Shown: in pieces, positions 1 to 11,270 of the stretch
Layout: the number at the start of each line of letters is the position of its first letter
Numbering within the stretch: position 1 is the first letter of the stretch
Assembly: GCA_964016875.1 (NCBI GenBank)
Contig: OZ024720.1
Coordinates: forward strand, 37,787,106 to 37,851,105
From: Fallopia convolvulus
Taxonomy: Eukaryota > Streptophyta > Magnoliopsida > Caryophyllales > Polygonaceae
DNA: 64,000 bases
Direction: 5' to 3'
Made by a program: the position numbers and the translations under genes
The notes under the pieces: generated by a model
What the model was told of the DNA's origin: nothing
Database searches by the model: none
The model's input: only the letters and a program-made list of their open reading frames with translations

Positions 1-1204
1 AAGAAAAAACAAGTGATCATTAAAGACATCTAGGCATAACACAAAGAATGAGGATAGTATCAAGCCAAAAGCACATTCTGCACTACAAACTCAGGACGTA
101 TCGAATAAAAGCATAAATTCGAACCTAGAAACCAAATCCCACATTAGGAGTTACATTTACATGGACATTTTAACAAACACTTTGCGTGCAATGTTAGTTC
201 TGAAGTCATTTTAAAGACAAAAAGAGAAAAAACAAGTGATCTTTAAAGACATGTAGGCATAAGCAAAAAGAATGAGGATAATATCAAGCAAATAAGCACA
301 TTCTGCACCACAAAATCAAGAACAGTCGAATAAAAGCATAAATTCAAACCTAGAAACTGAATGCCACATTTAGGAGTGACATTTACATGGACATTTCATC
401 AAACACTTGACATGCAATATTAGATAACAAGTCATTTTAAAGGCAAAAGGAGAAAAAACAAGTGATCTTTAAAGACATCTAGGCATAAACACAAAGAATG
501 AGGATAGTATCAAGCCAAAAGCACATTTTGCACTACAAAATCAAGTTGTATCGAATAAAAGCATAAATTCGAACCAAGTAACCAAATGCTCCATTAGGAG
601 TTACATTTACATGGACATTTCATCGAACACTTGGTGTGCAATGTGTTTTCTCAAGTCATTTTAAAGGCAAAAGGAGAAAAAACAAGTGATCTTTAAAGAC
701 ATCTAGGCATAAGCACGAAGAATGAGGATAATATCAAGCCAATAAGCACATTCTGCACTACAAAATGAAGAACAATCGAATAAAAGCATAAATTGAAACC
801 TAGAAACCGAATGCCACAGTTAGGAGTGACATTTACATGGACATTTCATCGACCATATGGCGTGCAATGTTAGTTTCCTAGTCATTTTAAAGGCAAAAGG
901 AGAAAAACAAGTGATCTTTAAAGATATCTAGGCATAAGCACAACGAATGAGGATATTGTCAAGCCAATTAGCACATTCTGCACTAGAAAATCAAGATGTA
1001 TCGAATAAAAGCATAAATTCGAACCTAGAAACCGAATGCCACATTTAGGAGTGACATTTACATGGACATTTCATCAAACACTTGGTGTGCAATATTAGAT
1101 CAAAAGTCATTTTATAGGCAAAAGGAGAAAAAACCTTTGATCTTTAAAGACACCTAGGCATAAGAATCAAGAATGAGGATAGTATCAAGCCAATAAAAGA
1201 TTCT
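1..1204. repeat. Tandem satellite, block A (about 224-bp unit)
   Basis: The word AACAAGTGAT recurs at 8, 231, 457 and 681, giving spacings of 223, 226 and 224 bp. Each unit contains the same landmarks in order: TCTTTAAAGACAT, TAGGCATAAGCACAAAG, GAGGATAGTATCAAGCC, CATTCTGCACTACAAAATC, AACCTAGAAACCGAATGCC, ACATTTACATGGACATTTC and AAGGCAAAAGGAGAAAAAA. The units are AT-rich and have no open frame. The block starts before the window and is cut after ATTCT (1200-1204) by the LTR of a gypsy element. Period and sequence match the blocks at about 6811-14448 and 26676-34275, so these were one array. I do not recognise the satellite from any named species. Confidence 0.95.
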
Positions 1205-1205
1205 T

Positions 1206-1550
1206 GATTCGACCCCCGCCATGGATGCTAGCCAGGAGGACGACACCTTCACACTTCGCTCAGATGGCCCCAGTACTCGTGCCAGGACTCGACAAATCCA
1301 GGCCGCGAAACAATCACTTGTGGCGCGCCTGTTCGCAGGCCACGACGCGCCCCTCTCCGCGCCGACGCACATTGCCTTTTGCGTCCTCGACACTGAACCT
1401 CAACTCGGACCGACAGTGACAACCTCCAACCCCTTGCCACCATCAGACCCGAGCCTCGCACAGTGCCACGGATCGCATCTTGAGGTTCTCGCGACCCTCG
1501 TGCCAGCGCCCTCGCCAGCGTCCACGCCAGCGCACCAGGCCGCGCCATGA
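1206..1550 (+). pseudogene. LTR-embedded C-terminal tail of gypsy pol
   Basis: Reading from the first LTR bases, one frame stays open to 1550. It contains DGPSTRARTRQIQAAKQ at about 1275-1325, which resembles the basic tail (a GP-TRARAK-Q pattern) that ends many plant Ty3/gypsy polyproteins. In CRM elements the pol frame is reported to run into the 3' LTR, so a 5' LTR would carry the same tail without its upstream coding part. The open frame has no start codon at the LTR boundary, and the antisense frames here are shadows. A head-to-tail element remnant is the alternative, but LTR termini placed just outside the tail favour the overlap model. Confidence 0.55.
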
Positions 1551-1824
1551 CCTCGCCAACGCCGTGTCAAGACCTCGCCATGCCGCGCTAGACCTTGTCG
1601 CGACACTCCGAGCACGGTCACGGACGACATATCACTTTTATAGTATTTTTTGCATTGTTTCCAATTCCGAACATTACTATTAGTGGTTTTATGTTTTTAA
1701 TTAAGTGATTTATGGGCCTTGCGCCGAAGGATTATGGACTTGCGCCGCTGGGCTTGGTTCTGCGCATCCACCCTAGGCGCGCCGCCCCTATTAGGGTTTG
1801 TTTGCTTATTTCTTGTGCCGCCTC

Positions 1825-1832
1825 TATATAAG
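1825..1832 (+). promoter_or_regulatory. TATA box of gypsy LTR
   Basis: TATATAAG lies in the 3' third of the LTR, about 50 bp upstream of an AATAAA polyadenylation-like signal (near 1878). This is the expected U3-R arrangement for LTR-driven transcription. Confidence 0.6.
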
Positions 1833-2078
1833 GGGAGGTATTATGCTTGTTTTAAGCAGCGCACACTTAGGGTTTAATAAAGTTGAGGGTTTTCTCCTTA
1901 TTTTATCCTAGTGCCATTGCGCCGCCCCATTGATTATCAACAAAGCTCTCGATTTTCCTTTGTTTTGCAATTGTTCACGTCAAGGTTCGAATCAATCAAG
2001 CCTTCTGCCGCACTCTTTTAGACCTACTACTCAAACACCACGCCGATCCTTAGCATCCCACACGAGGGACGCATCAAC

Positions 2079-2092
2079 TGGCATCAGAGCCA
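2079..2092 (+). other. Primer-binding site (initiator-Met tRNA type)
   Basis: TGGCATCAGAGCCA begins two bases after the LTR end. It matches the usual plant Met-tRNA site TGGTATCAGAGC with one change (T to C at the fourth base). Confidence 0.8.
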
Positions 2093-2774
2093 AGGTTTGA
2101 GTAAGTCTCGTTCAACCCTTTTCGTTCATTCTCACACGCTTTCCGCCACATTTAACCCTAGAATTCATCCTCCACTTCACATAACTGCCATCTAGGGTCC
2201 CAATTTTTTTTCTTGCTTTCGTATATTCAAAAAAAACAAATTCAGCCTTGCCCTAACTCGTAAGATCTATTGATTTTGGTGAAAATTACTCATTGTCTTG
2301 CTAGTTGCATGCACATTAAATTTTGTTTTGACGATTTCTATCTTGCTCTTGCGTGTTGCTTGTGTTGAATTCCTTGTTCTTTGTTTGCTATAGAAGAGAA
2401 ATCCTAGAGTCGTATTGCATAAAAAAAATTGTGTTCGACTATCATAGCCAAAATAAGGTAAGGTAGTCAATCAAATCAAAAAAAAAACTTTTGTCTTGGA
2501 CGATCATAAGCCAAAATAAGGCAAGATCGATCCAATTTGTGGTTCGAAAATTTGGCAACCTCAATCGCATTTCCATTGCTTGTGGTTTTCGGTTTTCTCT
2601 TGCCTTATTGTGTCTTACCTTGCGACTTTGTTGTTTTCGTAGCCATATTGATAGATCGAAAACGAGTGACCTTAGCCTAGCCAATCCTTGTTCGTGTGGT
2701 TTGAACTCAAGGGTCGGCTTGACTTAAGCGAACCGTAACTTGTGCTTTTTGCTTGTGAACTTCTTACTGTTGCG
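2093..2774 (+). other. Gypsy 5' leader, no gene
   Basis: About 680 bp of AT-rich leader lie between the primer-binding site and the gag start. Poly-A runs occur at about 2229, 2420 and 2478. No conserved coding frame was seen. Short open frames on both strands here have no recognisable similarity. Confidence 0.6.
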
Positions 2775-4527
2775 ATGACTAGTGTGACATTAGGTACAAT
2801 CTCGGACTTGGGAGAAGGTGGCAACAATAACAACAACAACCACCCTCAGTTGCCGAATCAAGGCCAGAACATTCCACCGGAGGCATTGGCGCGCATACAA
2901 GAGCTCGAGAGGCTCTTGGCCGAGAGCCAAGCATAATCCAAGCACACGGTGCCGGGCGCACACGCTCTCGCTTCGGAGATCCATGCCCACCCGGGCATGT
3001 CCGCAGATGATGTCGCTCGTGCCAACGCCAAGGGGGAAAAGCATGCTCAGCCATCCTCACAGTTCGGCACCATGCATCACATGGAGTCGATTAAAGAAAG
3101 CCGCCAACATGATAGGAACGATGGTGGTCCCCGGACCGCAGATCGCTATCAAATGGCGCGAGATTACCGGGACACACAAGTGTACGACATATATTCCGAT
3201 GAGGAGTACAAATCCGAGGAGTATAGACGCCAACACACGAGTAGGGATCCTAAGAAAAAGCACAAATAGAAGAAGACGTCGGCATATGTTTACGAAACCC
3301 CAAAGCGGAAGCACGAGGCCAAGTATTACGAAGCCGACGCATACAGTTTTCTGACTACTCTAATGAATCGTCTTTTGAGCATCCCAATGTGCAGTATCCG
3401 GAAGAGCTCGACACCTGGCCTTTGGATTGGATTCCACCGCCGTGCCTCGCCAAGAACCGCACCCAGTATGACCGAGTCTATGGGTCGAGCCGCAAGCATG
3501 GCGGCAAGGGAAGGCGCGACAGAGACCGCGACGCTCGGCGTCCTTGGAGGCTTGACGATGGAGACGATCCTAACGACGGTGATGACGATCCGCCACGAGG
3601 TCCGCCTTGGCATCGGCGCGACAAGCAAGCTTATTCGCCTCGGCGTCCCAACCCTCGGCGCGATCATGACTAACGCGATGCTAGAGATCAACGCCACAAT
3701 CGCCAAGATGTAAAGGTAAAGTTCGAACCTTTTTCCGGTTCTTATGATCCTGATGCCTTTATCGAGTGGTTGCAGGTAACGGAGCACACGCTCCGACATT
3801 TAGGGTATGAGGACGATGAGAAAGTGTAAGTTGTGAAGCTTCACTTCACTGGTGCCGCTAGGACTTGGTGGAACCGATTCGAGTCCGAAAGGATTCGACA
3901 AAGCAAACCCCTAATTTGCGAGTGGCATCAACTCGTCTACATCTTGAAGAAGAGTTATATTCCGGCAGATTACAAGGACAAGATGCACATCGAGATCATG
4001 CGCATCAAGCAAGGCTCGCTGACGCCGAAGGAGTATTTGCCAAGCTTGAAGACATGTTCTTCAAGGCGGGTATGAGTGTGTCGCCCTCGGTGATGAAGAC
4101 GAGGTTCATCTCGAGCTTGCGACAATCAATTCAAGATCGATTTGAGATTCTACCAATTAAGGACATCAACAGCTTGGTTCACACCGCCATGCAAATCCAT
4201 AAGCAAGAAATGCGAGCCAAGTCGGGTTGGTCCAATTCGAGGTATGTTACTAACTCTAGTCAATCCGGATTTTCAACTAATCGGGTTGCTCCTTCTTTGC
4301 CTAGTGCTTCGACAGGTTCCAAGGTTAAGACCGACGCCACGCCTTCTAAGGCGCCAGCTGCGCCACGCACCGCCGAGCCGAGTGCCGATCGTGCACGAGA
4401 CATGGCGTGCTACAAATGTGGAGGTCGTGGTCGCATTCAAAGGAACTGTCCGAGTGCCAAGAAAGTGTTGTTTACTACTTTACTACACAAGGAGAGCCTT
4501 ACGACAGCCAAGAGGAAGAGGAAGTAG
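2775..4527 (+). pseudogene. gag: Gypsy gag (disrupted)
   Basis: The likely start is ATG 2775 (MTSVTLGTISDLGEGG), with an Asn run soon after. In-frame stops follow at 2934-2936 and 3267-3269. A frame change occurs near 3360, and another stop ends the frame near 3828. The gag core follows (FTGAARTWWNRF near 3843-3880), and a further frameshift lies near 4055. The CCHC zinc knuckle is at 4408-4449 (CYKCGGRGRIQRNC). Its histidine position is occupied by arginine, a likely CAC to CGC change, so it should not bind zinc normally. Gag would coat and package element RNA. Normal length would be about 550-600 residues. Confidence 0.8.
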
Positions 4528-5618
4528 AGCCGCCAGTGATCGAGGACGCCGAGTTGGAGTGTGACCCATCGGAGGCTCTCGGGATGTCCAAACTTCAATT
4601 GGTGACGAGGCGCGCTTTAAGCATGCGAGAAGCGCCAAAGACAGATCAAAGAGAACAACGTTTCCACACACGTTGCTTGGTCAACAATGTGTCTTTGAGC
4701 GTCATAACCGATTCCGGAAGTTGCGCCAATTTCCTCTTTAAAAAAGTTGTTGCTCACTTCAAGTTGCCGACCACACCACATCCACAACCATTCAAGCTAC
4801 AATGCATATCCAACAATGGAGGAGATTGGGTCAACAAACAGGTAATCTTCAACTTTTCAATTGGTCAATACTCAGATTCTATCCTTTGTGACGTAACACC
4901 AATGGACGCCACACACCTCTTGTTGGGGCGCCCATGGCAATATGATCGTCGCGTGCTTCACGACGGGTATTTGAACACTTACATGTTCAATTACCGCGGG
5001 AAGCGCGTGACCCTCTTACCTATGTCGCCTAGTGAAGCTTTACAGGATGAAGCCGAGAGGCAAAGGCAAAATGCTAGCGACAGCGGCGCAGGCGCGCCGA
5101 ACACGACGCCAGCGGCGTCCGAGGCGAAGACTGCAGATTCTAAGGGAGTTTTTGGTGCCAACACTCCTCAAAACAGTAATCAAGGTGATCAAGATGGAAA
5201 ACGCCAACACAAACCAAAACCCGGCCGACAGTTTGCATCGCGAGGCCTCGGCAACGCGCCGTACGCCGTTGATTTCAACAAACAAGGCCTTCAGCAGTTT
5301 TCTGGTGATTCCATGGGCGTTTCTGGTGCCAAACCACTTCAAATTGAATTTCCACCAGATTTGAAGAAACAACGCCCCGAAGAAGCTAATTTGAGCAAGG
5401 GACCGCCGAGTGAGCCTCCTAGCGTCGCGCAACACGCCGTCGCTCACGGAAACTGGGATTCCATGAGCTACGGGACGAATTTCACGGACTTTCCAAGGGC
5501 GTTCTTCCACAAAATCCAGGGGCTACAACATATCCAAAACTCGCTCCAGAAGCTGATCGTTCGAGCTCCGACACCGAGCTGCCTTTGCAAGGCACATGCC
5601 AGGATCGCCTTCTCTTAG
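4407..5618 (+). pseudogene. pro: Gypsy aspartic protease region
   Basis: After the zinc knuckle the frame carries QREQRFHTRC and then the retropepsin active site TDSGS (Asp-Ser-Gly at 4710-4718). The flap and tail follow: HLLLGRPWQYDRRVLHDG near 4915-4970 and KRVTLLPMSPSEA near 5000-5035. The remaining 550 bp to 5618 is a low-similarity, Ala/Pro/Gln-rich linker before the RT. The frame differs from that of the RT, so at least one indel separates them. The protease would process Gag-Pol; here it is a relic. Confidence 0.75.
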
Positions 5619-6810
5619 CCAGGCGTCGGGACATCGAGAAATCTATCCAGGGGAGTCGTTCTTGTTTCATTCTTTTTCCCCTACTTTCTATTACTAAATC
5701 TGTGGATTCTTCACTTCCTTCTTGCATTGTGTCTATTTTGAAGGAGTTCGTCGACTTTATGCCGGATGAACTACCGAAGGCCTTGCCGCCAATACGAGGG
5801 ATCAAGCACAAGATCAATCTAATGCCAGGTGCATCCCTTCCCAATCGAGCAGCCTATAGGAGTTCGCCTAAGGAATCCGAGGAGCTACAACGACAAGTTC
5901 AAGAGCTTTTGGACAAGGGATTTGTCCGAGAGTCTGTGAGCCCTTGCGCCGTGTCGGTGATCCTTGTGCCAAAGAAGGATGGTTCGTGGCGTATGTGTGT
6001 CGACTGCCGAGCCAATAATCAAATTACGGTGAAGTATAGGCATCCGATTCCGAGGCTCGATGAAATGCTAGATGAGTTCCACGGCGCCGCCTTGTTTTCC
6101 AAGATAGATCTCCGGAGCGGTTACCACCAAATCTGGATGCATGAAGGAGACGAGTGGAATACCGCATTCAAAACCAAGCATGGTTTGTACGAATGGCTTG
6201 TCATGCCATTTGGCTTGACAAACGCCCCTAGTACTTTTATGCGGCTAATGAATTTTGTGTTTAGGAAATTTTTAGGACGTTTTGTCGTTGTCTATTTTGA
6301 TGACATCTTGGTTTTTTCTAGAGACTTGGACTCTCACGCGAGCCACCTTAGGTTGGTGTTAGAATGCCTTCGCGAACATTCATTGTTTGTAAACTTGGAC
6401 AAGTGTTCGTTTTGCACGGACACGATGTATTTTCATGGGTTCGTCGTGTCCAAGGATGGCCTAAAAGTGGATGATGACAAGATCCGCGCCATCAGTGAGT
6501 GGCCCACCCCTACGACCCCGACGATGGTTCGCTCCTTCTTAGGGCTCGCAGGGTTCTATCGGCGTTTCGTCAAGGACTTCATTTCCATCGCCGGGCCACT
6601 CCACAACCTCACCAAGAAGGCAACCACAATCAAGTGAATGCCACACCATGAGGCCGTCTTTCAGGCCTTAAAATCAGCTTTGTGTAGCGCTCCGGTCTTG
6701 CAATTGCCAGACTTTACTAAGCGCTTTGAGGTCGAGTGCGACGCCTCTGACTATGGCATAGGCAGAGTACTCCTCCAAGAGAGACGCCCCATTGCATACT
6801 TTAGTGAGAA
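5585..6810 (+). pseudogene. pol: Gypsy reverse transcriptase with truncated RNase H
   Basis: An open frame to 6637 holds the RT core in order: an LDKGFVRES region near 5915, VPKKDGSWRMCVDCR at about 5970, FSKIDLRSGYHQIWM at about 6097, MPFGLTNAPSTFM at about 6205, the catalytic YFDDILVFS at 6293-6319 and FLGLAGFYRRFVKDF near 6537-6581. A TGA at 6635-6637 falls where Trp is expected. Beyond it the frame continues into RNase H with the catalytic CDAS motif (near 6739), then ends at 6810 in PIAYFSEK. Integrase is missing. RT would copy the RNA genome in the particle; this copy cannot. Confidence 0.9.
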
Positions 6811-6865
6811 ATGACATTCTGCACTACAAAATCAAGGTACTCCTCCAAGAGAGACACCGAATGAC
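6767..6865. other. Scrambled gypsy-satellite breakpoint with templated filler
   Basis: The 19 bp GTACTCCTCCAAGAGAGAC at 6767-6785 (gypsy RNase H) reappears exactly at 6837-6855. Between the copies lie the end of the gypsy fragment (to about 6810) and a short satellite piece (6811-6836, TGACATTCTGCACTACAAAA). After the second copy come two joined satellite scraps (ACCGAATG, then ACATATAGGCATAAGC) before the regular array. This mosaic is typical of break repair with template switching. Confidence 0.8.
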
Positions 6866-7070
6866 ATATAGGCATAAGCATAAAGAATGAGGATAGTATC
6901 AGACCAATAAGCACATTCTACACTACAAAATCAAGACGTATTGAATAAAGAATAAATTTGAACCTAGAAACAGAATGCCACATTTAGGAGTTACACTTAC
7001 ATGGACATTTAATTGAACCCTTGGCGCGCAATGTTAGATCACAAGTCATTTTTAAGGAAAAGTAGAATAA

Positions 7071-10000
7071 ACAAGTGAACTTTAAAGACATCTAGGCATA
7101 AGCACAAAGAATGAGGATAGTATCAAGTTATTAAGCACATTCTGCACTACAAAATCAAGACATATCGATTAAAAGCATAAATTCGAACCTAGAAACCGAA
7201 TGCCACATTTAGGAGTGACATTTACATGGACATTTCATCTAACACTTGACGTGCAATGTTAGATCACGAGTCATTTTAAAGGCAAAAGGAGAAAAAAAAT
7301 TGATCTTTAAAGACATCTAGGCATAAGCACAAAGAATGAGGAAAATATAAAGCAAATAAGCACATTTTGCACTACAAAATCAAGACATGTCGAATAAAAG
7401 CATAAATTCGAACCTAGAAACCGAATGCCACATTTAGGAGTGACATTTACATGGACATTTCATCTAACACTTGGCGTGCAATGTTAGATCACAAGTCATT
7501 TTAAAGGCAAAAGGAGAAAAAAAAAATTGATCTTTAAAGACATCTAGGCATAAGCACAAAGATTGAGGATATTATGAAGCCAATAAGTACATTCTGCACT
7601 ACAAAATCAAGACATATCGAATTAAATCATAAATTCCAACCTAGAAACCGAATGCCACATTTAGGAGTGACATTTAAAGGCAAGTGCAGAATGTCATTTA
7701 AAAGGGAAAAGGAGAAAAAACAATTAATCTTTAAAGACATATAGGCATAAGCATAAAAAATGAGGATAGTATCATGCCAATAAGCACATTCTGCACTACA
7801 AAATCAAGACGTATCGAATACAAGCATAAATTCGAACTTAGAAACCGAATGCCACATTTAGGAGTGACATTTACATAGATATTTCATCAAACATTTGACA
7901 TGCAATGTTAGATCAAAAGTCATTTAAAATGGAAAAGGAGAGAAAATAGTTGATCTTTAAAGACATATAGGCATAAGCATAAAGAATGAGAATAGTATCA
8001 GACCAATAAGCACATTCTACACTACAAAATCAAGACGTATTGAATAAAGAATAAATTTGAACCTAGAAACAGAATGCCACATTTAGGAGTTACACTTACA
8101 TGGACATTTAATTGAACCCTTGGCGCGCAATGTTAGATCACAAGTCATTTTTAAGGAAAAAGTAGAATAAACAAGTGAACTTTAAAGACATCTAGGCATA
8201 AGCACAAAGAATGAGGATAGTATCAAGTTATTAAGCACATTCTGCACTACAAAATCAAGACATATCGAATAAAAGCATAAATTCGAACCTAGAAACCGAA
8301 TGCCACATTTAGGAGTGACATTTACATGGACATTTCATCTAACACTTGACGTGCAATGTTAGATCACGAGTCATTTTAAAGGCAAAAGGAGAAAAAAAAT
8401 TGATCTTTAAAGACATCTAGGCATAAGCACAAAGAATGAGGAAAATATAAAGCAAATACGCACATTTTGCACTACAAAATCAAGACATATCGTATAAAAG
8501 CATAAATTCGAACCTAGAAATCGAATGCCACATTTAGGAGTGACATTTACATAGATATTTCATCAAACACATGGCCTGCAAGGTTAGATCAAAAGTCATT
8601 TAAAAGGGAAAAGGAGAAAAAACAATTGATCTTTAAAGACATATAGACATAAGCATAAAGAATGAGGATAGTATCATGCCAATAAGCACATTCTGCACTA
8701 CAAAATCAAGACGTATCGAATACAAGCATAAATTCGAACTTAGAAACCGAATGCCACATTTAGGAGTGACATTTACATAGATATTTCATCAAACATTTGA
8801 CGTGCAATGATAGATCACTAGTCATTTTAAAGGCAAAAGGAGAAAAAAATTTGATCTTTAAAGACATCTAGGCATAAGCACAAAGAATGAGGATAATATA
8901 AAGAAAATAAGCACATTTTGCACTACAAAATCAAGACATATCGAATAAAAGCATAAATTCGAACCTAGAAACCGAATGCCACATTTAGGAGTGACATTTA
9001 CATGGACATTTCATCTAACACTTGGCGTGCAATGTTAGATCACAAGTCATTTTAAAGGCAAAAGGAGAAAAAAAAATTGATCTTTAAAGACATCTAGGCA
9101 TAAGCACAAAGATTGAGGATATTATGAAGCCAATAAGTACATTCTGCACTACAAAATCAAGACATATCGAATTAAATCATAAATTCCAACCTAGAAACCG
9201 AATGCCACATTTAGGAGTGACATTTAAAGGCAAGTGCAGAATGTCATTTAAAAGGGAAAAGGAGAAAAAACAATTAATCTTTAAAGACATATAGGCATAA
9301 GCACAGAGAATGAGGATAGTATCAAGCCAATAAGCACATTATGCACTACAAAATCAAGACGTATCGAATACAAGCATAAATTCGAACTTAGAAACCGAAT
9401 GCCACATTTAGGAGTGACATTTACATAGATATTTCATCAAACATTTGACATGCAATGTTAGATCAAAAGTCATTTAAAATGGAAAAGGAGAGAAAACAAT
9501 TGATCTTTAAAGACATATAGGCATAAGCATAAAGAATGAGGATAGTATAAGACCAATAAGCACATTCTACACTACAAAATCAAGACGTATTGAATAAAGA
9601 ATAAATTTGAACCTAGAAACAGAATGCCACATTTAGGAGTTACACTTACATGGACATTTAATTGAACCCTTGGCGCGCAATGTTAGATCACAAGTCATTT
9701 TTAAGGAAAAAGTAGAATAAACAAGTGAACTTTAAAGACATCTAGGCATAAGCACAAAGAATGAGGATAGTATCAAGTTATTAAGCACATTCAGCACTAC
9801 AAAATCAAGACATATCGATTAAAAGCATAAATTCGAACCTAGAAACCGAATGCCACATTTAGGAGTGACATTTACATGGACATTTCATCTAACACTTGAC
9901 GTGCAATGTTAGATCACGAGTCATTTTAAAGGCAAAAGGAGAAAAAAAATTGATCTTTAAAGACATCTAGGCATAAGCACAAAGAATGAGGAAAATATAA

Positions 10001-11270
10001 AGCAAATACGCACATTTTGCACTACAAAATCAAGACATATCGTATAAAAGCATAAATTTGAACCTAGAAACCGAATGCCACATTTAGGAGTGATATTTAC
10101 ATGGACATTTCATAGAACCTTTGGCATGCAATGTTGGATCACAAGTTATTTTTAAGGCAAAAGGAGAAAAAACAAGTGAACTTTAAAGACATCTAGGCAT
10201 AAGCACAAAGAATGGGGATAGTATCAAACCAAAAAGCACATTGTGCACTATAATCGAGACATATCTAATAATAGTATAAGTTTTAACCAAGAAACCGAAT
10301 GCTACATTTAAGAGTGAAATTTACATTGATATTTCATCTAACACTTGGCGTGCAATGTTAGATCACTAGTCATTTTAAAGGCAAAAGGAGAAAAAAATTT
10401 GATCTTTAAAGACATCTAGGCAAAAGCACAAGGAATGAGGATAATATCAAGCCAATAAGTATATTCTGCACTACAAAATCAAGACATATCGAATTAAATC
10501 ATAAATTCGAACCTAGAAACCGAATGCCACATTTAGGAGTGACATTTAAAGACAAGTGCAGAATGTCATTTAAAACGGAAAAGGAGAAAAAACAATTGAT
10601 CTTTAAAGACATAAAGGCATAAGCATAAAAAATGAGGATAGTATCATGCCAATAAGCACATTCTGTACTACAAAATCAAGACGTATCGAACAAAAGCATA
10701 AATTCAAACCTAGAAACCGAATGCCACATTTAGGAGTGACATTTACATAGATATTTTATCACACATTTGACGTGCAATGTTAGATCAAAAGTCATTTAAA
10801 AGTGAAAAGAAGAGAAAACAATTGATCTTTAAAGACATATAGACATAAGCATAAAGAATGAGGATAGTATCAAGCCAATAAGCACATTCTACACTACAAA
10901 ATCAAGATGTATCGAATAAAAGCATAAATTCGAACCTAGAAACCGAATGCCACATTTAGGAGTGACATTTACATAGATATTTTATCAAACATTTGGTGTG
11001 CAATGTTAGATCAAAAGTCATTTAAAAGGGAAAAGGAGAAAAAAACAATTGATCTTTAAACACATATTGGCATAAGCTTAAAAAATGAGGAGAGTATCAG
11101 ACCAATAAGCACATTCTGCATTACAAAATCAAGACGTATTGAATAAAAGAATAAATTTGAACCTAGAAACAGAATGCCACATTTAGGAGTGACACTTACA
11201 TGGACATTTAATCGAACCCTTGGCGCGGAATGTTAGATCACAAGTCATTTTTAAGGAAAAAGGAGAATAA
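7071..11270. repeat. Higher-order satellite blocks (1100, 1550, 1550 bp)
   Basis: A distinctive unit (AATTGAACCCTTGGCGCGC followed by AATAAACAAGTGAAC) ends just before 7071, 8171, 9721 and, in a slightly changed form, 11271. The intervals are 1100, 1550 and 1550 bp, or five and seven monomers, each including one short monomer. Sequence around 6.89-7.35 kb is near-identical to 7.99-8.45 kb. Sequence at 7.5-8.4 kb is near-identical to 9.05-9.95 kb. The third block is more diverged. This points to recent multi-monomer duplication. Confidence 0.75.
7526..7712. repeat. Short fold-back satellite monomer
   Basis: This roughly 187-bp monomer lacks the usual ACATGGACATTTC...TTAGATC segment. In its place it has AGTGCAGAATGT (7683-7694), the exact reverse complement of ACATTCTGCACT at 7589-7600 in the same unit. 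The two arms could pair around an 82-nt loop. Related inverted pieces occur at 9233-9244, 10555-10566, 11656-11667 and 29408-29419. The copy at 9233 lies exactly 1550 bp from this one. Confidence 0.8.

Larger units (their letters stand above)
1205..2076 (+). repeat. 5' LTR of the gypsy element
   Basis: The LTR opens with TGATTCGACC directly after satellite sequence and ends GCATCA two bases before the primer-binding site, giving TGAT...ATCA termini and a length of 872 bp. Its first 350 bp are GC-rich and coding-like. A TATA box follows at 1825-1832 and a polyadenylation-like AATAAA lies near 1878. The five bases before it (ATTCT, 1200-1204) are the expected left target-site duplication. No second LTR copy is present in the window. 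Confidence 0.8.
1205..6810 (+). mobile_element. Truncated Ty3/gypsy chromovirus (CRM/Galadriel-like)
   Basis: The element begins with an LTR (TGAT...ATCA), followed by a Met-type primer-binding site, a degraded gag with a zinc knuckle, an aspartic protease, reverse transcriptase and the start of RNase H. It stops abruptly inside RNase H (motif PIAYFSEK) where satellite resumes. Integrase, the rest of RNase H and the 3' LTR are absent. The RT ending (YFDDILVFS, then GFYRRFVKDF) and the protease tail (LLGRPWQYDRRVLHDG) resemble the CRM and Galadriel chromovirus lineages. That lineage call is from memory of motifs and needs a tree. Several stops and frameshifts show that the copy is dead. Confidence 0.85.

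Noticed and set aside
1..1204. Regular repeats resembling a CRISPR array
   Set aside because: The units are contiguous 224-bp monomers without unique spacers, in plant DNA with LTR elements; this is satellite DNA.
1154..1683. Overlapping open frames on both strands in the GC-rich LTR part
   Set aside because: Only the plus frame with the polyprotein-tail motif has support; the others follow from high GC and few stop codons.
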